Shown here piece by piece: positions 1 through 5,645 of a DNA stretch of 6,098 bases (positions are counted from its first letter, which is position 1; each line of letters opens with the position of its first letter). This DNA is from Nitrososphaerota archaeon (lineage in GTDB: Archaea > Thermoproteota > Bathyarchaeia > Bathyarchaeales > Bathycorpusculaceae). The translations under genes were made by a program, and so were the position numbers. The stretch is taken from positions 1 through 6,098 of the forward strand of contig JAITCR010000107.1 of NCBI GenBank assembly GCA_031282985.1, in the 5' to 3' direction. A model generated the notes under the pieces. That model searched no databases. It was not told where the DNA came from and saw only the letters and a program-made list of their open reading frames with translations.

Positions 1-131
1 AGGCGGTTTTGAGAAAGCTTAAAGCTAGAACGCATGAAGAGTTGCAAAAAGCTCTAAAAATTGCCTTAGCCGCAATCACTCTTATTGATATCAAAAACTG
101 GTTCAAACATGACGGATATGCATCAATATGA
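1..131 (+). CDS. IS630/Tc1-mariner-type transposase, C-terminal fragment (cut by window edge)
   Basis: The frame starting at base 3 is open to the TGA at 129-131 and gives 42 residues. They end in 'AITLIDIKNWFKHDGY' followed by 'ASI'. A basic helical stretch, then 'IT..DIKNWF.H.GY' at the extreme C-terminus, is the usual ending of IS630-family transposases, which carry a Tc1/mariner-like DDE domain. The catalytic domain lies outside the window, so activity cannot be judged. The gene converges on the interrupted secreted-protein gene, whose stop codon lies only 2 nt beyond this TGA. The family call comes from motif recognition of a short tail and is fairly but not fully secure. Confidence 0.7.
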   Translation, partial: AVLRKLKARTHEELQKALKIALAAITLIDIKNWFKHDGYASI

Positions 132-148
132 TTTCAAGTTGCTATATA
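1..148 (+). mobile_element. Right end of an IS630-type insertion sequence
   Basis: The element enters from the left edge and its transposase ends at 131. The secreted-protein frame on the other strand is disrupted immediately next to it. IS630 elements insert at TA dinucleotides, and the run at 143-148 (TATATA) offers three possible TA targets. The boundary therefore probably lies between about 142 and 148, with 'ATTTCAAGTTGC' (131-142) as the terminal inverted repeat. The partner repeat is outside the window, so the exact end is inferred. Confidence 0.5.
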
Positions 149-853
149 TGTTGGATTTGTATTAGGATAATAATAGTTCCACATATCCGTTACATCGACT
201 GGGCCATCTCCCCACCAAGGGTAACTTCCTATAACTGGCCACCATTCACGATGTATTTCATCAACGGGTCTTGTCCAGTAATCACTTGGCAGTGGTGCTT
301 CAGGCCATGACGGAATCATGTCTTCTTGTACAGTTACCCTTTGCACACTTGTAGAAGAAGGTTTAACCGTAGCTCCAGCATTATAAGTCGAAGAAGAACC
401 TCCATACCCAAGACCAGTTCCTGGTGGAAGGGGTTCACCTGGAGCAAAGTATGTGCCGTCCATATATGTTCCAGCAGCGAAGTATTCACCAGGATAATCT
501 ACTTGGAAGGCCCATTCGCCCACTTGATCACAAACATATGGCATCCACATTGTGCCGTCTGCGACATAGGTATTCACGGGGTATTCGATTTTTGTTCCAT
601 CGGGTTTTGTTACAATTAATTTCAGATCGTGATATTGTCTGTGTGCGCCAGGTGCAGGTGAAATCCACATGTTAATTAGCATCTCTTGCCCTAAACCTAC
701 TTTAGTAGGCCTAACACTAAGAAAAGCTGTTACAACCACTACTTGGTCTTGTTGTGCATTGCTTGGCGTGCTTACTGTCAGCATTGCAAAAGCAGAAGTC
801 ATCAAAAGAACTGCGACAAATAATGAAATTGATTTATTTCTTAAATTTCTAAT
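134..853 (-). pseudogene. Secreted PQQ-like beta-propeller protein, N-terminal remnant (IS-truncated, start codon lost)
   Basis: From an ATT at 853-851 the frame runs 239 codons to a TGA at 136-134. Residues 1-33 form a clear Sec signal peptide: a basic start (RNLRNK), a hydrophobic core (about 9-25), and a likely cut after 'SNA' before 'QQDQ'. Residues 37-125 look like a beta-rich Ig-like domain ('VRPTKVGLGQEMLINMWISP', later 'KPDGT', 'DQVGEWAFQVDYPGEYF'). A Ser/Thr-rich linker follows, then 'PLPSDYWTRPVDEIHREWW'. From memory, that last motif precedes the PQQ-like (BamB-like) propeller in many long archaeal secreted proteins. The propeller, normally several hundred residues more, is missing; the frame stops where the IS630 element begins. 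There is no ATG at the expected start. The first in-frame ATG (802) and the TTG at 805 lie inside the hydrophobic core, so using either would destroy the signal peptide. Both lesions point to a dead gene. Confidence 0.72.
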
Positions 854-861
854 GTTTTATT

Positions 862-866
862 CCTCC
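862..866 (-). promoter_or_regulatory. Strong ribosome-binding site GGAGG pointing at an ATT codon
   Basis: The minus strand reads GGAGG, then 8 nt (AATAAAAC), then ATT. That is ideal spacing for initiation at 853. An in-frame TAA sits at 859-857, so the gene cannot start further upstream. This site fixes the original start position of the secreted-protein gene. Confidence 0.75.
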
Positions 867-904
867 AAGTAGTGATATCTCAAACAATAAATTAATAAAT
901 CTAC

Positions 905-913
905 CTATAAAAC
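905..913 (-). promoter_or_regulatory. Candidate archaeal TATA box for the secreted-protein gene
   Basis: The minus strand carries TTTTATAGG here. A transcript starting about 25 nt downstream, near 883, would have a short leader of about 30 nt containing the GGAGG at 866-862. The placement fits, but the motif is short and the region AT-rich, so this is a suggestion only. Confidence 0.35.
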
Positions 914-1134
914 GAGTTAAACCATACCCCCGCCCCCACAGATTTTTGCAAAAAAATCAGTATCAACATAATTCTTACTTGTTTGAAATTACGTTGCATA
1001 AAAGGGTAAATACAAGGTTTCAAAAATAACAAGATTACAGTAAACCGTATTGTAAATTTTGAGAGATTAATTCAGTTTCATAAGAGGTATATTAAAATGG
1101 AGTGCAACAAACAGATTAACAGATAGAAATGTAT

Positions 1135-1476
1135 TTAGTTTTTCTTTTCCATTAGTTGGGCAAGTGTGACTACAAATCTTTCAATGCGTTCGCGTGTTCT
1201 GCCAAAATCAAGTACAGATGTAATCGTTGTAACAGGTGTTTCACCAGCGATTAACATACGAGTTGTTTTGTCGTCCACAGGAAGTAGTGCAATTTTCATG
1301 TTTGAGGGATAAGACATGAAAGCTCCTTTAGTTTTAACTGTTAGATGATATGTGTCTTTGTTGGATTCTTGGATTGTCCATTCTAATTTTTCTATTGCTT
1401 TTGGAATATTTTCCCAAAGTTGTATTATAGGATAGTCAATTTCGATGTTTTCTGTTTCCTCACGTGTATATGCCAT
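1135..1476 (-). CDS. Small SRPBCC (Bet v1/START-like) protein, putative
   Basis: This gene encodes 113 aa, soluble, with no signal peptide or membrane segment. The order of elements suggests a compact helix-grip fold: an early strand ('NIEIDYP'), a short helix with Trp ('IQLWENIPKAIEKLEW'), a series of beta strands from about 33 to 85, a 'LDFGRTRERIERFVVTLAQLME' region, and a long C-terminal helix at about 92-111. A 'D(F/W)GR' turn before the last helix is something I associate with small SRPBCC-like proteins. Such folds have a hydrophobic ligand cavity, but no catalytic residue can be named. The gene lies 32 nt after the ferredoxin stop on the same strand, so it probably shares the transcript. 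No good ribosome-binding site is seen before the ATG at 1476. The existence of the gene is secure; the fold is an inference from pattern. Confidence 0.6.
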   Translation of the reverse strand: MAYTREETENIEIDYPIIQLWENIPKAIEKLEWTIQESNKDTYHLTVKTKGAFMSYPSNMKIALLPVDDKTTRMLIAGETPVTTITSVLDFGRTRERIERFVVTLAQLMEKKN

Positions 1477-1508
1477 GGTTTTTCATATAAGAATTCAAGA
1501 GCTTGTAC

Positions 1509-1808
1509 TTAACTTTTCATCTCTATTGGTGTAGAAACGTATTTAATTGCTTTAGTGGGGCAAGATAAAACACAAAGGGGAGGGTTTTTTTCTGGTTTAC
1601 ATTCAGTACAAATATATTTGATTTTATTGCAGTATTCTTTTTTGACTACTGCTAGGGGTTTATCTTCTAAGTCAATAAAGGTCATTTCCATTTGTAACGC
1701 GGTTTTTGGGCATTGTTTAACACATTTTTCGCATCCAGTGCATTTGTCAGAGTCAATGACAACGTAATATTCTCCTGAACCATCAGTGTAACCGTAATAG
1801 GTAATCAT
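1509..1808 (-). CDS. 2[4Fe-4S] ferredoxin, likely electron donor to the ATPase pair
   Basis: The chain is 99 aa from the ATG at 1808. Longer starts at 1841 or 1868 would overlap the ATPase gene by 23-50 nt; 1808 leaves a 10-nt gap and is preceded by AAAGATGATAAA. Cys23, 26, 29 and 33 form the classic CX2CX2CX3CP motif. The second set, Cys67, 70, 79 and 83, is CX2CX8CX3CP, with a longer third spacing than a clostridial ferredoxin and more like the beta subunits of molybdenum/tungsten oxidoreductases. By the usual crossed pattern, Cys23/26/29 plus 83 bind one cluster and Cys67/70/79 plus 33 the other. Cys60 is extra. It is cytoplasmic. Ferredoxins are the known donors of HgdC/BcrAD-type ATPases, and the position directly after both ATPase genes supports that partnership here. 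Confidence 0.88.
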   Translation of the reverse strand: MITYYGYTDGSGEYYVVIDSDKCTGCEKCVKQCPKTALQMEMTFIDLEDKPLAVVKKEYCNKIKYICTECKPEKNPPLCVLSCPTKAIKYVSTPIEMKS

Positions 1809-1818
1809 TTTATCATCT

Positions 1819-2715
1819 TTATTGAGTTTGTGATTTATCATATAGAGCTTTTGCAAAAATACCTGCACCTAACGCACCGGCAATCATGGGGTCTAATTCG
1901 TTTTCGCGCCAGTTAGGTGTTGGAAGACATTTAACGCCTAGGGCTGTTTCAACGCGGCTTACGATACCAATGTTTTTTGATTGCCCACCGGTAATTACAA
2001 GTGCAGGCTCTAAGCCAACGCGGTTAATTAGGGTACTCATACGTACTGCCATAGCTTTAGTGTATGCGGCTATTACCTTTTCTTTAGACCATCCTTTACG
2101 TAAGAGTCCAACAGCTTCTGTTTTAGCAAAAGCTACACATGTGCAGCTTACGGCGGGGGGTTCTTCATCTATTTTTAAACTTATTTCACCGATTTCTTCA
2201 ATTGGAATTTTAAGCAGATCAGCAAATACTTCCATACCTCTACCTGTACCTGCAGCGCATTTGTCATTCATAAGAAAAGAAGTAACACGTCCAGTGTCAT
2301 CACAGCGTATAGCTTTAATGTCTTGTCCACCAACATCAAGCACCGTGTGTACTTGTGATCCCCAGATATAGTTAGCACCCTTTGCATGACAAGCAATTTC
2401 AGTTAAGGCTTTATTTGCCATGGGAACATTTACTCTACCATAACCAGTGCCAACTATGTATTTAATGTCAGACTGTTTAATGTCAGTGTCTTTAAGAGCC
2501 CAGTCAAGAACTTTAGTTGCACTTTCAGGACTATTTGAACCAGTACGAGTTATACCCCATGAATAAATTTCACCGTTAACAAGAACAGCCGCTTTAGAAC
2601 CTACTGAACCTACATCTATACCTGCAGTAGCTACATCATTACTTGTGTAAGACTTACCAGGCATAACACGATGATACTCTTGCCAACGCCAACAATCACT
2701 ATTTTGCGCAGTCAT
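1819..2715 (-). CDS. BadF/BcrA-type ATPase (2-hydroxyacyl-CoA dehydratase activator family), canonical
   Basis: 298 aa of the ASKHA ATP-binding fold. Phosphate-1 motif: 'AGIDVGSVGSKAAV' (31-44). Phosphate-2: 'LDVGGQDIKAI' (126-136). Adenosine motif: 'LVITGGQSKNIG' (239-250). Cys153 in 'NDKCAAGTGRG' and Cys193 in 'SCTCVAFAKTEAV' match the two residues that, in the HgdC dimer, hold the [4Fe-4S] cluster bridging the subunits; Cys191 is an additional nearby Cys. The protein should take electrons from ferredoxin and, on ATP hydrolysis, drive them at very low potential into the DCCP-like subunit. The first 29 residues are an extension (WRWQEYHRV...) ahead of the ATPase fold. The start at 2715 is supported by GGTGA, 7 nt upstream, overlapping the stop of the preceding gene. 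The length suits BzdP/YjiL-like proteins better than the larger Thauera BcrA. The family is secure; partners are inferred from the operon. Confidence 0.9.
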   Translation of the reverse strand: MTAQNSDCWRWQEYHRVMPGKSYTSNDVATAGIDVGSVGSKAAVLVNGEIYSWGITRTGSNSPESATKVLDWALKDTDIKQSDIKYIVGTGYGRVNVPMANKALTEIACHAKGANYIWGSQVHTVLDVGGQDIKAIRCDDTGRVTSFLMNDKCAAGTGRGMEVFADLLKIPIEEIGEISLKIDEEPPAVSCTCVAFAKTEAVGLLRKGWSKEKVIAAYTKAMAVRMSTLINRVGLEPALVITGGQSKNIGIVSRVETALGVKCLPTPNWRENELDPMIAGALGAGIFAKALYDKSQTQ

Positions 2716-2722
2716 TTCTTAT

Positions 2723-2727
2723 TCACC
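2723..2727 (-). promoter_or_regulatory. Ribosome-binding site GGTGA overlapping the upstream stop codon
   Basis: The minus strand reads AAGGTGAATAAGAA then ATG. GGTGA contains the TGA stop of the BcrD-like ATPase gene and sits 7 nt before the start of the next ATPase. This fits archaeal anti-Shine-Dalgarno pairing and suggests coupled translation, and so linked amounts of the two ATPases. Confidence 0.7.
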
Positions 2728-3505
2728 TTACCCGCTCTTTAGCTGCAACAATTAAGGCAGCACCTAATGCTCCAGCATATTCTGGAAATTCGGGAATTAA
2801 TATGTCAACGCCTAGTTTACGTTTTAAAGAAGTTACAAAACCTATGTCTTTTGCTACACCACCTAATAGTACTATTTCAGGGTTTATACCTAAACGGTGA
2901 ACCATAGAGGACACACGATCCGCCATTGCATCGTATACGGCTCGGGCGATTTCATGTTTAGGTTCTTGCTTGTGGATTAGGGAGACTACGTCGGATTCGC
3001 CAAAGATGACACAGGAGGCGTTAATTGAACTTGCGCGTTCTGCTTTAATGGATAATGTTCCCATGTCTTCCATTTTTATCTCTAAAGCGCGTGCCATGGC
3101 TTCTATGAATGTGCCTGCTCCAGCGGCACATCGTTCGTTGACTACAAAGTCAGTCATTATGCCGCGTTCGTCGCATTTTACGGCTCTTGCTTCTTCTGCG
3201 CCTACGTCTATGATTGTTTGGACTTTGGAAAAGAGGGTTGTTGCAGTTTTTGCGTCTGCACTCATCATGCTTACAGTGGTTGCGTTGGAGGGTGCCAATT
3301 CGACGCTTGAGCCTGTAACAGCAAAAGCGTTAATGTCTGCTTGCGTTATACCGGCAGTTTTTAGGGTTTGTTCTATAACGTCTTGAATTGCCTTTGCAGG
3401 GTCAAATCCAGAAAATGTTTGAGCTCTCGCTAAAATTTTGTCATCGTCATTTAGCACTATAGCTTTGACGCTTTGAGTTCCTATATCTAATCCAACAGTT
3501 ATCAT
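2723..3505 (-). CDS. BcrD-like ATPase of the BadF/BadG/BcrA/BcrD family, with altered phosphate-2 motif
   Basis: 260 aa, again an ASKHA fold. Phosphate-1: 'VGLDIGTQSVKAIVL' (4-18). Adenosine motif: 'IVLLGGVAKDIG' (211-222). Cys126 ('NERCAAGAGTFIEAM') and Cys165 ('INASCVIFGESDV') are 39 residues apart, the same spacing I recall for HgdC Cys127/Cys166, so the shared [4Fe-4S] site looks intact. The phosphate-2 motif is 'DVGAEEARAVK' (100-110) instead of the usual D-G-G-Q-D. From memory, Thauera BcrD also departs from GGQD at this place (DIGALHGR), which makes this the BcrD-like member of a pair with the next gene. It probably forms an asymmetric heterodimer with that ATPase and feeds electrons to the DCCP-like subunit, though a separate homodimer is possible. 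The start at 3505 follows the upstream TAG by 8 nt, with GGCGA as a modest ribosome-binding site. Confidence 0.88.
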   Translation of the reverse strand: MITVGLDIGTQSVKAIVLNDDDKILARAQTFSGFDPAKAIQDVIEQTLKTAGITQADINAFAVTGSSVELAPSNATTVSMMSADAKTATTLFSKVQTIIDVGAEEARAVKCDERGIMTDFVVNERCAAGAGTFIEAMARALEIKMEDMGTLSIKAERASSINASCVIFGESDVVSLIHKQEPKHEIARAVYDAMADRVSSMVHRLGINPEIVLLGGVAKDIGFVTSLKRKLGVDILIPEFPEYAGALGAALIVAAKERVR

Positions 3506-3513
3506 AAAATCGC

Positions 3514-4848
3514 CTATAGGTCTATTTGAGCATTGAGCATTTCTAGGAAAGCTTCAATACGGGTTTTTAGCTGCCCTGCATCTTCACGGGTATAGTCAGT
3601 GTCTAAGTAGTAAACAGGAATTTTCACTTTGTCTAATGCACGTTTAAGCTTTGTATGTTCCATGGCATATAACATGCAACCTCTAACTACACAGTAAATG
3701 ACGCCTTGTACATGATTTTCTTTAACTTTGTTTAATACCCAATTTATACGATCTTCATTGCCGTCTTTACTGGTAAAACAGGGACATGTGGAAGCCATAA
3801 GATATCGTTCTCCAATTGCGTTAAACATGTCATCCATGGTCCACTCGTCAATTCCTACAGGGTCATATAATAAACGCTCACTAGAACATAGCTCATCAGC
3901 AACCAAAACGCCTTGAGGAGTACCTTCCTCTATAAGACTAGGTAGTTTCCAGTTGTCAGGCCAAAATATTGGTGTACCTGTAAGCATAACCCGGGGTGTA
4001 TCAGAGGGGCAAACCCATTTTTTACTTTGCACACGACGCTCTAATTCATCGCAGAGAGCATCAGTTTTCTCTGTCCACCGATCAATATCATCCCACATAT
4101 ATGCCTGGTTAACAAGCATTGCATCCCTGCCAAAAATTACAGAATTATCCTTACGCAAATTTTGCAAACGACGAAATGCACGAGTTGCCCTTTGCGTTTT
4201 CAGTATTGCAGCTTTAAGAGTTTTTGAAGTAATTTTGTTACCAGTCAACTTTTCAAGATTATCTTTAATCTGCTTTATTTCAGCAGTCCAAAACTTTAAA
4301 GACTGAGGAGAATCTTTAACGCGAGGCGTAGACATAGCCAAAATCTGTTTATAATCGCCCAAAATTTCACTAAGTTTAGTCATTCCATCACAGGTCAATA
4401 CTGCAATTATAGCGTCACTCTGCTCAATAAAAGGCGAAAACTCTATCATTTTAGCCCCAATCGTTGAACGAATAATAGGACAAACTTCAACAGGTACAAC
4501 ACGATCACCAAGCTTTGACGTATCATACCAACCAGAATTTATTCTAACAGGAATTGCACCAGCCGCCAAAATTAACTCTAAAGGCGCAAAAAGGCAAGTG
4601 TAACCAACAATTTTTTTGCCTTCCGCTTTGGCTTGATCAAGCTCTTTTGTACGCTTGCCAAACAAATTGGCGATTTCATCAAAATATTCCATTTCTTTTG
4701 GACGATTAGGCGTGGTTTTTTTCATACGTTCAATAGTTTGGGCAATGATGTTTTCAGAGGCGACTCTAAAAGTGTTTTTTAACTCGTTGATTTCTTTCGG
4801 GTTTGTTTCAGGCATGATTTTAGGTTCAATATTGTTGTTGTTTTTCAT
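3514..4848 (-). CDS. Double-cubane-cluster-protein-like reductase subunit (2-hydroxyacyl-CoA dehydratase / HgdB superfamily)
   Basis: 444 aa. The first 50 residues are polar and probably helical. Two Rossmann-like halves follow. The N-half has 'GYTCLFAPLELILAAGAIPV' (C85), 'VEVCPIIRS' (C123) and 'LTCDGMTK' (C153). The C-half has 'MLTGTPIFWPDNWKLPSLIE', 'VADELCSSERLLYDPV' (C321), 'ERYLMASTCPCFTS' (C355, C357), 'GVIYCVVRGCMLYAMEH' (C386, C391) and 'DTDYTREDAGQLKTRIEAFL'. Cysteine ligand sets in both halves of one chain, plus the 'CPCF' and 'RGC' blocks, match what I remember of DCCP/YjiM-type proteins. The DCCP studied biochemically carries an [Fe8S9] double cubane and reduces small molecules such as acetylene in an ATP-dependent way. 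The usual database label would be benzoyl-CoA reductase or 2-hydroxyacyl-CoA dehydratase subunit, but those need two different chains and only one is present here. The substrate is unknown. ATG 4848 lies 15 nt after the CcdA stop; another ATG at 4855 is out of frame. Confidence 0.88.
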   Translation of the reverse strand: MKNNNNIEPKIMPETNPKEINELKNTFRVASENIIAQTIERMKKTTPNRPKEMEYFDEIANLFGKRTKELDQAKAEGKKIVGYTCLFAPLELILAAGAIPVRINSGWYDTSKLGDRVVPVEVCPIIRSTIGAKMIEFSPFIEQSDAIIAVLTCDGMTKLSEILGDYKQILAMSTPRVKDSPQSLKFWTAEIKQIKDNLEKLTGNKITSKTLKAAILKTQRATRAFRRLQNLRKDNSVIFGRDAMLVNQAYMWDDIDRWTEKTDALCDELERRVQSKKWVCPSDTPRVMLTGTPIFWPDNWKLPSLIEEGTPQGVLVADELCSSERLLYDPVGIDEWTMDDMFNAIGERYLMASTCPCFTSKDGNEDRINWVLNKVKENHVQGVIYCVVRGCMLYAMEHTKLKRALDKVKIPVYYLDTDYTREDAGQLKTRIEAFLEMLNAQIDL

Positions 4849-4863
4849 TTTTCATTTTTCCCT

Positions 4864-5556
4864 TCAGGCAAGTGTTAGAAGAGAGCTAATTAGCGTGATT
4901 ATTCCTAGCAAGATAATTATTATAGCACCTGCGAGAGCTATATACGTTCGCAGTAAAGGCGCTTTACTTAAAAGCCAACCTGTAACTCCGCCAATTAGCA
5001 ACATAGGCGAAATAGCTGTTCCAATACCAAATAAGACAGCAAAGGCTACGCTGTCAATGGGGCTAGCAAACAGAACAGAAGAAAGCAAAAGGGCAATTAA
5101 AGGCGGACAGAGAACAAGACCTCTGCTTAAACCTAAAGTGAAAGCTCCTACGTCAAATTTGTTTGTAAGCCATTTTGGATTAAGAGGCGGCTGGTTGCAG
5201 TTACAGGAAGAGGGCTTTCTGTTTTTGGATAGCAGACTTACTCCAATTATTATAGTGACTATGCTGAAAACTATTGTAGAGTAGGCTTGTAATAAGGAAA
5301 GGGTTGAGTCGTCAGCAAAAAAACGCACTAAACCACCAAAAACGCCAAGGAGAGCACCAATCAGAGTGTACGCAGTTATTCTGCCAGCGTTGAAAATTAA
5401 TGTTGTAAGTACACTTCTGCGAAAGCTTGTACCTACACTGGCTATATAACCTGCAATATATGGTAGACATGTTGCAGTACAAGCTACTAGACCATAAATG
5501 AAGCCTGTAGCTAACGAGGCTAAATAAGGATTTGATAACTCAGGTATTAGCGACAT
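4864..5556 (-). CDS. ccdA: CcdA/DsbD-like membrane thiol-disulfide transporter
   Basis: 230 aa from the ATG at 5556, matching the usual CcdA length of about 220-240. The protein is strongly hydrophobic, with about six membrane segments. Two conserved redox Cys regions are visible: 'VACTATCLPYIAGYI' (C26, C30) in the first helix and 'GLSRGLVLCPPLIALL' (C150) in the fourth. Members move reducing equivalents from cytoplasmic thioredoxin across the membrane through a Cys pair. The loop before helix 4 carries an additional 'SSCNCNQPP' (C118, C120), which could be a thiol or metal site. The open frame extends 27 codons further to a TTG at 5637, but that adds a non-conserved hydrophobic stretch, so 5556 is preferred. 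It is the first gene of the run and ends 15 nt before the DCCP-like gene. No thioredoxin or cytochrome c gene is nearby, so its link to the reductase is unexplained. Confidence 0.82.
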   Translation of the reverse strand: MSLIPELSNPYLASLATGFIYGLVACTATCLPYIAGYIASVGTSFRRSVLTTLIFNAGRITAYTLIGALLGVFGGLVRFFADDSTLSLLQAYSTIVFSIVTIIIGVSLLSKNRKPSSCNCNQPPLNPKWLTNKFDVGAFTLGLSRGLVLCPPLIALLLSSVLFASPIDSVAFAVLFGIGTAISPMLLIGGVTGWLLSKAPLLRTYIALAGAIIIILLGIITLISSLLTLA

Positions 5557-5569
5557 GCCTAAATCCCAC

Positions 5570-5645
5570 GTTAACCAAAATAATAAACAAAGATACTTAA
5601 GGTTAACTGGAAAAACAGTTTTACATACTAAAAACAAAAGTTAAC
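5570..5645. repeat. Three GTTAAC palindromes upstream of ccdA (possible operators)
   Basis: GTTAAC occurs at 5570-5575, 5602-5607 and 5640-5645. The first two form a 7-bp inverted pair (GTTAACC ... GGTTAAC). I found only two other copies in the window, both inside genes (about 2575 and 4109). The first copy lies between the TATA candidate and the ATG, the second just upstream of the TATA, as an archaeal repressor or activator site might be. Chance clustering of an AT-rich hexamer is possible. Confidence 0.3.
5577..5588 (-). promoter_or_regulatory. Candidate TATA box for the operon, possibly giving a leaderless ccdA mRNA
   Basis: The minus strand reads GTTTATTATTTT. Its centre is about 26 nt upstream of the ATG at 5556, the normal TATA-to-start-site distance in archaea. 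No good Shine-Dalgarno sequence precedes that ATG, which fits leaderless initiation. It is flanked by GTTAAC copies at 5570-5575 and 5602-5607. The match is weak in AT-rich DNA. Confidence 0.35.

Larger units (their letters stand above)
854..1134. other. Intergenic region (281 bp) without a recognisable gene
   Basis: I find no convincing ORF or structured RNA here. The left part holds the GGAGG and TATA candidates of the secreted-protein gene. A CCCCCGCCCCC block lies at 927-937. A small AT hairpin follows at 941-958 (GATTTTT, loop GCAA, AAAAATC). The rest is AT-rich. No GC-rich hairpin plus T-run terminator is visible after the SRPBCC-like gene, and where the operon transcript ends is unclear. 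Confidence 0.5.

Noticed and set aside
128..872. Several plus-strand frames opposite the secreted-protein remnant
   Set aside because: Composition and motifs support only the minus-strand reading (signal peptide, Ig-like region, linker); the plus-strand translations look like random reverse-complement coding.
927..937. CCCCCGCCCCC block as a G-quadruplex or regulatory element
   Set aside because: Only two C-runs are present, too few for an intramolecular quadruplex, and nothing else supports a function.
941..958. GATTTTT / AAAAATC hairpin as a transcription terminator
   Set aside because: The stem is weak and AT-only apart from its ends, lies far from any gene end on the correct strand, and could arise by chance in this AT-rich spacer.
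1886..2371. Long plus-strand open frame (161 codons) opposite the canonical ATPase, with similar ones at 2970-3386, 3953-4306 and 4655-5284
   Set aside because: They lie antisense to strongly supported conserved genes, show no recognisable motif, and lack start signals; they are shadows of the minus-strand coding.
2723..4848. Classical class I benzoyl-CoA reductase (bcrABCD/bzdNOPQ) annotation
   Set aside because: Only one acceptor subunit is present, and its C-terminal blocks (CPCF, RGC, DTDYTREDAGQ) look DCCP-like; no aromatic-degradation genes are in view. I keep it as an alternative only.
5557..5637. TTG start at 5637 for the CcdA-like gene
   Set aside because: It adds 27 residues without family support, while the ATG at 5556 gives the normal length and fits a TATA box 26 nt upstream.
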